From the NCBI RefSeq assembly GCF_030272615.1, contig NC_081414.1:305913164-305977163 (forward strand): DNA of 64,000 nucleotides, in the 5' to 3' direction. The stretch comes from Cryptomeria japonica (Eukaryota > Streptophyta > Pinopsida > Cupressales > Cupressaceae). A program made the position numbers and the translations under genes. Shown here piece after piece: positions 45,301 through 59,500 of this stretch; within the stretch, counting starts at the first letter, position 1; each line of letters begins with the position of its first letter. The notes beneath the pieces are model-generated. The model did not search any database. It saw only the letters and a list, made by a program, of their open reading frames with translations, and had not been told where the DNA came from.

Positions 45301-46612
45301 TGAACAACAAGTATAAGGGAAAGGAAGATGAGAAGAGGAGACTTAAGGAATTTTAAGGTTGTGATGAAGTGATGGTATATCTAAGAAAGAGAGATTCTCG
45401 GTTGGAACTTATAACAAGTTGCAGATGAAGAATTTTGGACCTTGCAGGATTTTGAGGAAGTTCAGTTCTGGAAATGCCTATGAAGTAGTGATAACTTTAA
45501 GAAAACCCCCCTCAAGAAAAGATATAAAATCTTGGTTATTTTTTTTATTTTTGATAAAAATAATAATTTTTATTGGCAAATATTTTATTTTTTAAATGAA
45601 AACTATTAATTTTATTGGCGAATTTTTTTACAGTAAAATTCTTTGGTAGAAAATCTTGGCGAATCTTAGAAAATAATATGAGTATGCATTAATTACTATT
45701 GAAAATAATTTCATTTTTAAAAAAAAAATCTAATAGAAAAGTAGAGTCATATTGTGGAAATCTTTAATGAGTTTAAAGGGTAGACACTAATTTAAATTAT
45801 TCTAATGGCCCTCTTTGTATTTTGTTCGATAAAATGTACTTAAAATTTGTAATACTCATGGGGCCCAAAATTATTTTTATGCCATTGATTTCTATTGAGG
45901 TCAAAAATTGAAAAGCAACTCAACCCCCATGAGCATTACAACTTGTGGGTACAATTTACCTCATGGAATGCAATGATGGTCATTAGATCATATTTTGAAT
46001 CAATGGTGGCAACTAAAGATTTCTGATAAAACCCTAAAGTAATTATTAATTATGATCTATTATTGGCAAATTAAGTTTAATTTTTTTATAATAAATTATC
46101 AAACATTAGCGAATCTGATCCAATTATGTATCACATATTTTGGTGAATCTTTGAGTTCAAAAGTTTAATAAAATAAACTCTTTGGCGATTTAAATAAGAC
46201 TAAAATAAAAATTTCTAAAAATGTGGCGATTTAGGTCACCTAAAAACTTGAACTATTATCCAAATTTTGAATTTCAAAAATTTAAAAATAGCCAAATGGC
46301 GAATATTAGCCACTAAAAAAATCACTAATATGAAGTGAAGTTACCAGATAGTGTAAGTATTCCACCTGTGTTTAACATTGCAAATCTTCATGAGTATCAT
46401 GAACCAGAATTTAGTGAGAACAGTGTTACAGAATTGGAGAAATAGTTACCCTAGAAGGAACCAGATCAGATTGAAGAGATTTTGGATAGTAGGATTGGGC
46501 GTAGTACCCAAAGTATTCAATATAAGGAACATCTTGTGAAGTGGAAGGACAAACTAGTTGAAGATTCATCTTGGATTTCTCAAGTAGAGTAGACCACCTT
46601 GGTTTCCCTCTG
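42386..46612 (+). pseudogene. Chromovirus pol (element D): protease, RT, RNase H, integrase, chromodomain
   Basis: Protease core VVIDSDSSNNLVSEDM is near 42465. Reverse transcriptase has [36 protein letters not shown] and the catalytic [11 protein letters not shown] (about 43510). RNase H has [16 protein letters not shown] (about 43950). In integrase, the first core Asp reads Asn in [17 protein letters not shown] keeps the second Asp, and the Glu position is replaced in TDGKTNFVNQ. The zinc segment CRVYQVAK has lost a Cys. After the 842-bp insert a chromodomain reads EEILDSRIGRSTQSIQYKEH, then LVKWKDKLVEDSSWISQVE (46475-46590). Multiple stops. Confidence 0.88.
45487..46328. mobile_element. 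842-bp non-coding insert with 8-bp target duplication (MITE-like)
   Basis: The insert interrupts the D polyprotein and is flanked by TATGAAGT on both sides (45479-45486 and 46329-46336). Removing it rejoins the integrase tail with the chromodomain linker in frame. It is AT-rich and has no ORF. Its ends are AGTGATAACTTT and AAATCACTAA, a weak inverted repeat of about six bases. An 8-bp duplication is usual for hAT-type DNA transposons, but the terminal repeat is too short to assign a family. A motif like TTGGCGAAT recurs several times inside. Confidence 0.75.
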
Positions 46613-46658
46613 ACCCCAACAAAGTGAGAGGCTCACTTTTTCAATAACCCTGGATGTC

Positions 46659-47463
46659 TGATGCAGGAGGATCCCCAGTTCATAGCAATCTTGCATCAAC
46701 CAAAAATATTTTCCTTTCTGTTTTTCTTTCTATTGTAGTTTCAATTTTCCTTTCTGTGTGTCTCGATTTTGGCTCACCGGATCCTGTGGAGTCGGATTCT
46801 ACTTGAAGAATTGATCACATTTCTTTCTTCCAAACCACATCGCATTTGGATCATTTTTTGACATGATATCGCTACTAGTTTCCATGACAGTTTCCTATTA
46901 TTAGCTGACAATCCTTTGTTATCGGTTTCTTGGACCTATCCTGCTGATCTATCAAAACCCATTATGAAGCTTGTGGATCCTTGGGCATTGATTATGATGT
47001 TCCTTGGCATGTGGTTGACCTTTTCCCATGATGTACGTTTCATCCTTTGGATTTTTTTGGAGGAATCTCTTGGCGGAGGCCAACCTTGTTTATTTTGCAC
47101 ATTAGGTCTTATTCTTTGAGTTTTGATCCCTTTAGGGCCGACTGGATCCTTTGGATCAATATATATAATTGTAATTGCGCATTAGAATATAATAAATCAG
47201 AGAATAAAGAAGCTATAATGTGCATAGAAGATAGTTTTCATGATTCAAGGTCCCAGTTGTGACCTATTTTGTATGTTCTACCAGACCTGTGAGCCGGTAT
47301 GTTGTAACCCGGTTATTACCAGTTGAATGTAATCAATTTTCATGCAATAAAACAATTTGTTCTGCATTGCCTCCATCATATCTTTGTGTTTCCATTGTGT
47401 TTACTCTTGCTGACCAGTCTAGATTGATCTCTTTGAGGTCCCTCCTCACCAGTGACTGCTTTA
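46659..47463 (+). repeat. 3' LTR of chromovirus D (805 bp)
   Basis: It starts TGATGCAGGAGGATCCCCAG and ends TGACTGCTTTA. It differs from the 5' LTR by scattered changes and small indels (780 against 805 bp), so the insertion is old and older than E. No clear purine tract is seen before it. Confidence 0.9.
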
Positions 47464-49620
47464 GTAATGAGGAACATATATTTTCTCTATAGAACTGAAA
47501 ACTAATGCCAAGCGACTTAACTAGGAACAGGGAAGGATAATACCCCACTCCAAAGTACCTAAAACCTAATATTTCCTCCTTATTGAAAATTCTATTCCAT
47601 TCCTATAAGAGTTTGGTGTGGTTGGATGCCATGAGTTGATTACATATTTCACATTTGACTACACAATAATATTTCAATGAATATTATAATACTACATATG
47701 CATGTTTTGAATTCATAAAGAGGGTTACTCTTTTGAGATATCCCCTATAATTGTTAGCTTGAATATAATTTGTGGACTAAAGCCTTACGAACTTGTGGCT
47801 TTGAAAGGGAGTAATATTTTTTATGAATTGTATGAAAGATTAATAAAGTTGAGCTAATTGCATAGTCAAACCACTCCATGGCTAATAGACATTTCTTAGG
47901 AGGTCTTGTACTATATTTTTCTCCTATCAAACTTGCTGATTTGCATGATTTAAGGATTAGGTAAGTTTATAAAAATGTTAAAAGGAATTTACAATAAACT
48001 TTTATTAATTATTGAATTTGATATTTTTCCCATTAGATATTGATGTGTAACAATGTATGATGTGTGATATTTTTTGTATTTGAAATCCATGAAGTGTGCA
48101 TCTAAACTTTTTTCATTGCATATATATATATTCTTATATCTTATTTGAAATGGATCTTGCTGGATTGATGGTAAATTATATCATCAAAATATGTATTTAT
48201 TCTTCCTTGTCAATATAATATTAATACTTTCCTATGTTCATATTTCAATAGTATAAACTATATCAATTTTTTGTGATCTCTTACTTGAAACATATTTAGG
48301 TAATTATGTACATTAGATCCCAAATTTGAAATGGTAATGTGACATTAAGAAGATTCATTGAAGGTGATGAAATAATATTCACATCTTTAATTGCATGCAC
48401 TTGCTTTAGTATGCTTAATGTGATGTATAATAAGTTTATTCATGTCTACCATAAGGAATAACTAGTTAGGTCCTATGTCATAAATCTTTATTTATATTTA
48501 TTTGTATTATAGAGATCTAAAAAAAAACTCCTAGTTATGGAAAACAAAGAAGAAGATATGGTATTCTCTCCTATCCCTTGACCTCTCATTTTCCCCAAAC
48601 TATAGATGAGTCTTACCTTTGTTCTTTTGTTGTTTTGTTCCCCTTGTATTAGCATTGATTTTCTACTATAGGGAAGTGAGTTATAGCTTTGTCATTCCAT
48701 AGGATCTACTGAATGTCAAATACTTATCTTGATTTATTTATTCCCTTGGAGTTCTTTATAACTAAATATTTCCTCAATGTGTTGGGATTGTGAGTCTGTA
48801 GTTATTTTTTACTTATTCATTATTGTCACCAAGTGTTGGCCTTGCTTTAAACACACATCCTCTAAGCCTAGAAATTCAACTGTGGATAATATTCTTCTAC
48901 CCTCTTCTTAATGAGAACATAATTAAATTGAATGAATTCTCTTTAATAAGTTTTTATAAGTATATTTTATTATTAGCAAAAATACTTTTATTATTATGTG
49001 TGTTTATTGTGAAAAATGTGAAAATAGGGGATACATTAGAGAAGAATATTTTTGTGTTGCTAGTTGGTATGAGAGATCACTTAAACCAATATCAAGACCT
49101 AGCTGGCACACAAAAGGAAATCTATCATTACGCATGAGAAACTAAATGTTGAGTAGTAAAACATATAGTAAATGGATAATTCTATCTACTTGAAGGACAT
49201 ATAAAAATTTTATTTGATTTAAATATTTGAAGGAGAATCTCTATGTGATCTTAACACTAGATTTGATGATGTATTAATGCATATTATTGACCTTACTAGC
49301 TCATGTGAGTTATTACATTGAATGTATTGGGGTTTATTTTAATCTTCCTTTGAAAGACATGAACCCTTAAAATATCTTGTGAATCAACACCTAGAATAAG
49401 TACATAGATGAAGCTAAGAGGATATCAAAGTTATTAAATTTCGTACAAATAAAATCTTGTACTAACATACTTGACATAGGAAAAAATATCCAAAGTGGTA
49501 TATTATTTTTTAAAACTACATTCCTATTTGTAATGATCTATACAATTAGTTTGAAGGTAACTATACGGCTAAAGATACAATGATATAATGGTGTGGATTT
49601 AGTGATTCTAAATCAATATC
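47464..49620. other. AT-rich spacer without recognised genes
   Basis: No ORF with family resemblance. 47930-48760 is one copy of a diverged dispersed repeat (see 57180-57990). The last five bases (ATATC) are the left target duplication of insertion M. Confidence 0.6.
47930..48760 (+). repeat. Diverged dispersed repeat, copy 1
   Basis: It is collinear with 57180-57990. Paired landmarks include CTGGATTGATGG (48160) with TTGGATTGATCA (57430), CTCTTACTTGAAA (48278) with TCTATTACTTGAAA (57538), and TTCCCCTTGTATT (48639) with the same at 57869. Offset is about 9,230-9,270 throughout. No coding content or boundaries are recognised. Confidence 0.55.
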
Positions 49621-50814
49621 TATAATACCCCTTCCCTAATCAGACTCTATTTGACCTTGTTGACCATGGTTGACTTTTCAGTGGCCTAGGTGGATGGTTG
49701 ATATATTATGATGTGATGTTGTTTATTCAGGTACTATGCTTTGGAGTGCGATTTAGTGGATGTGATTATGCATTATTGCTTAATGAGGAGTAGATGTTGA
49801 TTATACACTATTTCTTATGAATGATTAGATGTTAATTCTTCTTATGCATTGTATTTTATAGATGATGAAATATAATTTTATTTATGTGTTACTGATCATG
49901 GACTAACACATTTACTTTATGTATGAGTTTCACTACATATCTGTCTTCTTGTATATGTGGAGTTTGTATGGTGTGTGAGGAGATGACTTTCCATCACTCA
50001 TTTCGAAGAGACATAGAATGTCACAATTCTCCTTCATCGGTGTTTCTACCGTGTTTGAATGCATAAATATGTGTATGTGTGGTTCGATGATGCAGGAATT
50101 GTAGGTACAAGATACTGACTCCACCTGACTCCACAAGTGTGAGCATACCTAATTAACCCAATGGAAGTGGAGGAGACAGTCTTAAGGCCCTAATATCATC
50201 TCTAGTCTTGTTCATTTGTGAGCATTGGCAGTCATTTTTCAACCTTGTTAGATCGCTAATTAGGCCACCAACCTGATGTTGGTATGTGTGTCATGTCTTT
50301 ATTTTGTTTAGTTGAGTTTTGGGTGTTATGCATTTTGTGACTTTGTTAAATTCTCCTCAGTGTTGCTTTATGTGAGATTAATTATTAATACCTCAGTGTT
50401 ATTAACAATTAATGTATATCATCATCCATTATTTAAATAAGGGATCAATTATAATAGGACCCTTATATTATAAAAATATAAAATAAATCAATCTCACTAA
50501 GGAATCTAATTAAATTATTTAATATATATCTTATAGTGGGTTTTATATTGTGTCATGTATTTTTTGTAAAAAGTTATTTAGACTTTAAAAATTATATATG
50601 TATATCTTGTTGACCTTTTTGGTGTGTGAGGAAACTTAAATTTAAATTAAAACTGAAATGTATTGATTTAGAAAAAGTATTTCAAATTTGAATTTTAGGA
50701 AAAGTAATATTTTTCAAGGAAAAGATCTTTGCCCTCAAAAGATATTTTAGGTAAAAATCCTTTATATGGGAAAGAATATGGAGTTCTAGTATTTTGGAAA
50801 AATTCCCTCTCTGT

Positions 50815-50888
50815 TGTTGATTTAGGGGTTTTATGGCATTTTAAAAATTGTTGTTGATTTAGGGGTTTTATGGCATTTTAAAAATTGG
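50815..50888 (+). repeat. Tandem duplication of 37 bp
   Basis: Two identical copies in a row of a unit containing TTGTTGATTTAGGGGTTTTA and ATGGCATTTTAAAAATTG, inside insertion M. Confidence 0.9.
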
Positions 50889-51539
50889 TTCTCTACTATT
50901 GAATAAGTTCTTGCATTTGGAAGGATTGGGTGATCTTCTCCTGTCTTCTTCTAAGAAAGCATTTGAAGGTTGGATTTTAAAAACTTTGTTTTGTTTATTT
51001 TTGTCTTTCTGAGCATGTGTGGCTGGAATTGTTTTCTTCTTTTCCTCTTTGTTTGGAAGAAATAATTGGTGGAGAAATCCTCTCTTTGGCTGGGTATTCT
51101 GGTTGTTAGTTTAATTTTAGTGAGCATATATATGCAGTTCAATCTTTTCCTTTTTTGTGAATTTGGGATGGGGGTTTCAGATTCTCCAATTTTGGGAGTA
51201 AAGAAAATGGTTTTGTTTGTTGTCCTTATGCACCTGTATTATTTTGTTGATTGATTAAATTATATTATTTGTTATAGTATTGGAGAAGAAAATAAATTTC
51301 TCCCTATTATTAAATTTGGAATTGGGAATCTTGAATCTTGAAATTGTTGGTTTTGTTGTTTGAATGCATCCATGTTTTGGCCATCTCTATTTGATTTTCT
51401 ATTAAAAAAATGAAGAGAGTAAATTATATTTTTGTTAATTATCATATTAGGGGAAAAGTTTTATTTTTATTTTTACTGTGTTTTTTTTTTTTTTTTTTTG
51501 GGGCTCTATTTTTTTAGGGCATTGGATTTGCCTTGTGGG

Positions 51540-51800
51540 TGCCAGGGGAACTACACAGCGTGGGCGCCATATGGGATCCCATGGCTATGGGTACTGTGGG
51601 CACTCCACAATGTGGGGGCCCATAATTGAACCCACGAGTGTGGGTGTCGTGGGCACTCCACAACGTGGGGGCTCTTATGGGAACCCACAACTATGGGTGT
51701 CGTGGGCACTCCACAGTGTGGGGGCCCATATGGGTACCCACGGTTGTTGTTGTCATGACACACCCACATCGTGGGGCCCATGACCCATGCCTTCCTTGCA
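51540..51800 (+). repeat. GC-rich 53-bp minisatellite, about five units
   Basis: CACTCCACAA-type segments recur at 51548, 51601, 51654, 51707 and 51759, a period of 53 bp. Units share GTCGTGGGCACTCCACA and GTGTGGGGGCCCAT with 10-20% differences. The tract is much richer in G and C than its surroundings and opens spurious ORFs on both strands. It lies just after an 18-20-base T run (51481-51500). Confidence 0.85.
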
Positions 51801-52135
51801 ATATGTGGGCCAACAAATAAAATAATAATTAATTTAAGTTTTTTTATTTTTTTATTTTTTTCAATAAAAGTGGACAAGCCACTAAAATTTTTTATTATAT
51901 TTTATAATTTTTTATAACGGGTTCAAAAGGCATATCGATAGGAAAGAACCTGCAAGAAAATCTTCGGTTATCACCTTATATAAACCAAACTATTCTACCC
52001 TTACAAAATAGTTGTTACATATCCAATAGATCATATATCCCGCCCAAACCCATTCATTTGAGAGATACAATGAGGTCCCTTTGGACTTTTCTTGATACAA
52101 TAGTTCATCATATGGTTATATATTAATACATACAT

Positions 52136-52308
<173 letters not shown>

Positions 52309-54368
52309 ACTTTGGAAAATAAGGTTCTTGTTAGTAATCATAGATAAATTTAGTCAGTACGACTTGAGTTGAAAAGATCTATATTTGGATTAAATAATGG
52401 CCTTTTTAGACTATAATTTGCTTTTATTTTGTAAAAGATTGCTTGCTATTTCTTGGTCATTCGGGAAGCTAGTATAGTTGTGTGTGGGGGGAGAATAGTA
52501 GGGGGCCACCGAGGGTGAGGGGGTGAACCCAAGCCTCTCCCCTTTCCCTGGATTGGAAACTTAATGACTTAATTTTATTTAAAAGAGAGATTTTCATGTG
52601 TGTGTGGGTATGAATTTTTAATCAATTCATTGTGCAAGTCAGTTGGGTGTATGTTGACTAAGACCTTTTCATGCAATTCCCTATTGTCAATTTTATTTTC
52701 TAGGAGGAATCCATTAATTGAAAGAGTTAAAATTAGATAATAATAATTTTTAATCATATTCTTGAATTATCTTTATTATTCCTTAAAATGGATATATGTT
52801 TAGTGTGCAAGTGAATCCTTTTTGGATAATTACTTTGTTGGAGGATTTTGGGTGTTTAATTTGGAAAGAGTAATTTTTGTGTTTATGTTGGTATGTTGTT
52901 GAATGTGAGATGATCATGCAAGTTAATTGGTTAAGTTTTTATTTGGTTGTACTTGCTTTATCCCTATTCTGGTCTTGTCTTAGGAATAGACCAGTTTGTC
53001 CCTTTCACACCTTGGTAGAGGGTTTTCTTAACCAAGTATGTTTCTTTAGTTTTGCTTTAACTCCATGTGTTTGGTTAGCTTTTTTGTTTTGCCTTGGAGT
53101 TATTTGGAGGTTGTGTAGTGTTATAAGGAAGAGTGGCTTTCGAGTGGGGGTTAGGGACCAAAGTGGCTACCAGGATAACCCATTGGAAGTTGGATAATTA
53201 AGTGATAACCTAATAATATTTTATATTTTTGGGTAGTTTAAAACATTAATAAATATTAAATTGTGCCTCGCTCATGGTTGAGTGCTTGTATAGTCTCGGG
53301 ATGCAGTGGGAAGGCCTGGAATGGCAAAACCAACCACCTTGTCCTCACAAAAGGTTTATTGGGTCCACATGAGTTATGGATGGGGGCCGTGGGTTTAGGA
53401 GAGGCTACTAGGATAACCCAGGATGGGGGTCGGGGCCTATGGAGGCTTGCTAGGATAACCCATACCAGCTATGTGATGACACTCTTCCCTTATGTTCACT
53501 AGTGTTTAGTCTTGTGTTGGTTTTACTTGGAGCATTCTTGTGGGAGTCATATATGTATGTTTATCCCTTATGTCAGTACCTGATGTACATGTTAGACCAT
53601 GTGATGGTTTATTGTGGTATTATTGAGGGCCTTATTACTATCTCCTAGCATGGAGGGGTGGTCCCTTTTTGGGCCACATGGTCAGGTGGTGGTGCCACTT
53701 TCCATCGGGTGTTTTGTTCATTCCTTTCTTGCGAGGGATTAGCTTCATAGGTGCTCTAGTTGCTCTCTTGGATTTACTCCATTCCTTGTACTAGTTGGAT
53801 CCTCTTTGTTCTTCTTGAATCATATTTGTATCACTTGGACCTTATGTGGTCGGATGTATCATTTTTTTGTGTATGCATTCATGACAAGTTGTAATTTGAG
53901 GTAATCATTATGTATTTCTATGAGACTTTGTGAACTAAATGCAATGTTTTTACGATGTGAATGAGATGGTAGATCTTGTATTTAAATAAATGGAGTTATT
54001 GATTAAATGCAATGATATGGACTGTGAGGTTTATAGCTTTAGAAATATAATATAACTAAACACAGTTGTATGAATTCAATCATGCTTATTGTAATCTCTT
54101 AATGAGACTTAATTTCTATGATCCTGTCATAATCATTCTTTCATGAGTTGGTTTAATCAACCTTATTGTTAATTGGTTTAATTAAGAAATCTTTGTTGGA
54201 AACCCTCTAGGAGTTTATGGTTAAGTCTTCCTCTTGTGCAAATTCTAATGCAATGTTATCTTACTAAGTCTTTACGTTCTGTAGTGTTTAAAATATATAT
54301 ATTTTACACTCTTTTCGAGTGTTTGTGGTTGAATCCTTTAGGGTTTCTTGGTGGGGCATTACAATATC

Positions 54369-57300
54369 AATTTTTTTTTAATTTCATGAAAAACTAACAA
54401 TTAATTTGATTAATAGTAGTATTTCATATGTTACTAGTTGCATCAATAATGATTGTAAAATAGAGGGGAAAATAGGAGAAGTGTGTCCTTCATTTAAAGT
54501 TTTTTTTAATCTTTCTTAGTTTTTTATTACAAGGATAGAAAAAAAATTAACTTTGAGAAATTTTTTTGTGGAATATTAGCATTATTTTTTTTATTTTGAT
54601 TAAATTATTACATATGTTTATCTATTGTTAGAAAGATTTTCATTGAAAGCATTTAGTGGTATTTGAGTGTTGATGAGAAAGGAGAGTTTTCTTAATAGGA
54701 TTATATTAGATCCCTTTATACAAATAATGTAGATGTTTTTTTATGATAGAATGGTTGTAGTTAAATATTTGATAATGTATGTAATGGATCATATAAGTCA
54801 CAAAATTTTGGTTATAAATGCTAATTTATTTTATTTATTTAATATTAGTAATTCTTTATTTCATCTTCCATAGTGAAATTATTATTTTGGAGATATTTAT
54901 TCTTATGATCATAATATGTAAGCCAAAATGTCATCTATGAGTAGCTAACAATGTGTTTTATGACCTATGAAAGTTATTTGATATGTCATTTTCATATCTA
55001 GGATGTGGTACTCATGACCAATATAGTTAATTCTCGAATGCTAGTGAGCTCATGCATATAATTATATTCATTATAAATTATGTAATTTAGCTAAGTAGGT
55101 TATATATTAGTAAGATCAATAAGTGTAACCAAGTCCAAAATAGTGTCTTTGATAAAAAAAAGTGGTATTCTCTATTTTTTATATAACCTTGTCTCACAGA
55201 GTCCTTTGGTAGGGCCCAACTTGTATTTTTTCCTACACCACTTGCAACCATACTCCATGAATCCCTTTGTTACGTTGTTCTCCCATGTCATTACCTACAA
55301 GTAATTGTATTTTTATTTATGTGTGTTCCTTGTGTTAATATTTTTAGGTTATTTTAGTTACATTTATCCTTTTTATCTTATCCTATACATGTGTTTGTAT
55401 CAATATGAGGCACACAAACTAATTTGGAGTTTATAATGACCTATCACCAAAACTTGTAAATTTTATGTCTTCGCTATTGTCCTTGTTTTGATTTTAGCTT
55501 ATCATTGATTCATAATATGAATTTTTCTTTGAATAAAACCCATTACAATTAGAGCCTCTTGCATTGTATCATCCCTCTAATTTTCTATAATGTTCAATTT
55601 CTATGGTTAGGGGGTATAGATTTAAGTTTCATTTTCCAATGGTAGTGTTACCATGAAGTATATTTGCAATATTAAATTAGTATTTATAATTTACATATTG
55701 CATTCTTGCAATTTAAACAAAAAATCTCACAAGTTACAATTAAAAATATGCTGTGGATTGCAATTTCATCATTATATATGCTTTAAAATGCAACTTTCCT
55801 TTGTGATAGATGCTACATTCCTTAGCTATAGATATATACATGGAATTACAAACTCCATTTATATGAAACATAAAATTTTATTCCATCCCCATAACAGATA
55901 AAAAAATTAAGGATAAGTTATAAAGTGTAGTTATATTTGAATATGTTCATATTTGGGTCGCACTGTGGCATGTTTGTTGATTTATCATCTCCAATTATAC
56001 CTTGTATCCCTTAAAAGTTGTAGTTTTTCCTCCATAATCCATAACCCCACAAGGATTATCTAGTGTTCCTATTTGACTCCTTTACAAGGAGAAAATGACT
56101 ATCTTTCACCTCTTTCGATGGCTTCAAATGATTTGTTTTAGACCCCATCATTCATTTTCACATTCAATACATGTTCTACTATTTCATTTAACCCAAATTA
56201 ACATTAATTTTATAAATGATAGATGTGATATAGAACTTTATATATCTCTTAAGAATTGAATCCTTTCCTCCAAATTGTATAGCTCCACATCTTAGGGGAA
56301 TGAATCTCCTCCTTGAAACATGCATACCTATATCCATAGTATGTGACTGTGCCACTCCTATTTTTCAATCTTTCGAGCCTACTTTGTAACTTAGCATTAA
56401 AATTTGCCATATATTTTTTAAGCTTCCAAATTTATGTTACACTTGTTATGTACACGTAAACTCTAAATTTATAAGTTGTAAAAGTCTAACATGTACCTAT
56501 AAACTACAAATTTTCTATTCAAAATGAACTCAAACTATTGATCAAATTCATTCACATTAATATATTAAATATTCTTACAATGGTGTGATTGAGCCTATGA
56601 GGTGTGTAAATAATGTGGAAATAAAATTCTCTATGGTTGTATGAATTTTCATGGAAAAATATGAGTTGATAATAGGGTAAGCATTGTTTCTGGCATGTGT
56701 GCCTCTAACATGTACATTTTATCCATGAGAATATAAGCTAATACCAAGTGAATATTTTGAGTATGGGTAAGGTTTCTCTTGTAATAAGAAGAACCTATAA
56801 TATAATCTAGTGAATAATTCACCCTAATGTAAGTAATCTTTCTTACCTATAAGTGTGCACTATATAGTAACATGAAATGAGTTAATATTAACTACACATT
56901 TTACTACATCTTAAGTGATATATGACTATTATATTGTTGTATATATGGATATTTGTAATTGTAATGAGAGTTGATATATTTAGTTATCTCTTGTACATGG
57001 GTATATAAAATTTAATCTAGTGATCCAATCAATTCAAATGAATATAGCCTTGTGAGGGGGATAAACTTTGTGTGAATTCTAAAAAGGGATAATGAAATTG
57101 AGGTCAGTACATGAGCATACATATCTAGGATACAACAAGTTTCTTAAGTAATTTTGTGAAACATGATTTTTCTTATCACACTTGATGATCTAAATTCTTT
57201 AAGGATTGTTTTCCTTGATAAACCTATGAAATATTGCAAAGTGGTTACAATAATATTTTATTAATGATTATGAGCTATTTCCAATTGGAAAATGACGTGT

Positions 57301-59500
57301 AAGGTTTTTTTATGTGTAATTCTCATTGTATTTATGGTTTGTGAAAACATATATCTCTTATTCTCATGCGCACATTATTTTACATTATTTTCTTTGAATA
57401 TTTTTTTCTTATTGATAAGGACCTATATTGTTGGATTGATCATAAATATTTTTCTTTTTCTTTTTTAGTTTATGATTAAATTATGACCTACTAGTGTGAA
57501 AAAAATTAATAATATAGAATATTTTAAATGTCTTGTTATCTATTACTTGAAAAATATATTTATAAATATGTTTACATTGGATTCTAATTTGCACATGTGC
57601 ATGTTATGGTAAGTGGATTCATGAATGGTGATGCAAACATATTTATAGCTTTAGTTGAATGGTCATACTTGATGTCATAAAGAATTGATTGTTAAGAATT
57701 AGGTTATAAAAATTTATTTATCGTTAACTTAACTAAAGCTATCTAAATGAAAAACCCTTCTAAGTTTAGAAAAAGCTAAATAAGAAAAGAAGGCGCCCTC
57801 TTTATAACTTGGATTATATTTTTTGACTTTCTATGAATAATTATTGATTAAATAATAATATTTTCATGTTCCCCTTGTATTTATAATTAGTGTCAATTAT
57901 AGGAAAGTGGAATTCATTTCTAACATCTAATAGGTGGAATGCACATGATAGTTTCTTACTGAACCAAAGGATTGATTAGGAATGGTATAAAGAAACTAAC
58001 ATATTCATACAAAATTAAAAGAAAAACACATCTATCTAGGTAGTAGTTTTGTGGAGTGCCATATCGATTGACTTGATGGGGTTCATATTATTCCAAAGGC
58101 TTTTTATAATAGAAAATAGAATTGACTTGTATAATCGTCAATATTTTAATTTAATTGACTCTTCTATATATGTGGATGTTGGCAAATTTTTTTGTAGATA
58201 GGTCTTAGTTATTTTGAGAGACAACTCTCATAGTAACTTATCCCTTCCCATAGGTAGATAGTTTATTAATTTAGTAAGGCCTAAATTTAATGGTTATGTG
58301 CATAGATTGGAGGGCAAATTTCAAATTATTTAAGAATAGTGATGATACCCATGAGCATCCCTTTCAAAAATGATGAGAAAAGAGGTTTTCCAAAACAACT
58401 TATAGTCATCAGAACATACATGGATTGAAAATTTATTGCCAATACAATTGAGGAATTCAACAAGTTATTTTGATAGGTTTGGACTATAGTTGAGACTCGC
58501 AAAGGGTGTTTTTATTTTAAAAGCTACAGTTTGATTGGGTATCACTAAGAGTAGATTAACACTATGATTCATATTTTATTGTTGATCTAGAAAATATCCT
58601 TTAGAGCCAAGCCAATATTTTTCCCTAAAATATGCTTAATAAAATTGTACGACTAAATTTTCTATGAAATAAGCACTTGCACAATCATTTATCCTCTCCA
58701 AACTATATTGTAAGTTGTATTTTTGTGTAATAGATGTATAAATGTTTGTTTAGGTTGATTGTTGTAGTGAAGCACTTGAGAACATTATCAATTTGAGGAT
58801 TAAGAGCTTGAGTATAGGAAAATTGTACAAGTTTCATGGTATTATAAATTGGAGTTTCTCTTGTGTTCAATGATCTTTTGGCCATATTTATAGGATTGTC
58901 CTTATTCAAGGGGATCAACTTATGTGTATCATTATTTGAGTGATTAGGGATGAATACATGTTAATTGTGAAGACGGTAATTATTTAATAGTTACCTCTCC
59001 ATGGGTGGATAACTCCTTCTGTAAAAAGTAGTTTTAAAAGAATAGACATATGTCTAAATCAACATTTGTTGTTTTATTTAGGTGTTCAATAGTTTAGATT
59101 TACATGGATTTATAAAATTGATTCAAAGTGTTTTGAGAATGTTTTTAGATACATACAATATTTCTTTGAGTATGTATGGATTGTTGAATTAGATCTAGAT
59201 ATGTGATTATGATTTCTTCATTGATTTACATATGTTTGCATTACTAATTATTATTTGTATGTTTACACATCTCGTTGTCTCTTTCAAACTATTGATTATA
59301 GTTATTAGTGATATGCACCAATCACCATTGACGAAATTTCAATTATTTATATAAATATTTATTCTTTTGTCCTCCTCAAAAATTAATATCAATATTAGTT
59401 TTGATTAGGTGAATTAGGATAGGGCCAAAAACCACTTACATAACAACCATAAATTGGAAAGGAGGGATCTCACAAGCAATTAGACTACAAAAAACTATTG
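54369..59500. other. AT-rich spacer without recognised genes
   Basis: No ORF over 100 codons and no family resemblance. It contains copy 2 of the dispersed repeat (57180-57990). I see nothing else that I can support. Confidence 0.6.
57180..57990 (+). repeat. Diverged dispersed repeat, copy 2
   Basis: Partner of 47930-48760, same orientation, many indels. Identity is low by eye and limited to collinear islands. Confidence 0.5.

Larger units (their letters stand above)
33731..47463 (+). mobile_element. Element D: Ty3-chromovirus, split by two insertions
   Basis: It is flanked by matching LTRs (33731-34510 and 46659-47463). Its 5-bp flanks GTTAT (33726-33730) and GTAAT (47464-47468) differ at one base, consistent with an old target duplication. 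Inside are gag, protease, reverse transcriptase, RNase H, integrase and a C-terminal chromodomain, the order of Ty3 chromoviruses. Element E (35759-42380) is inserted at the gag-protease junction and an 842-bp element (45487-46328) before the chromodomain. Stops throughout show it is dead. Confidence 0.9.

Noticed and set aside
51432-51877. Several ORFs of about 60-108 codons on both strands
   Set aside because: Produced by the GC-rich 53-bp array and a T run. There is no protein-like conservation.
52877-53502. Two plus-strand ORFs (106 and 79 codons) in insertion M
   Set aside because: No recognisable domain. They lie in LTR-like repeat sequence, with a repeated AGGATAACCCA motif.
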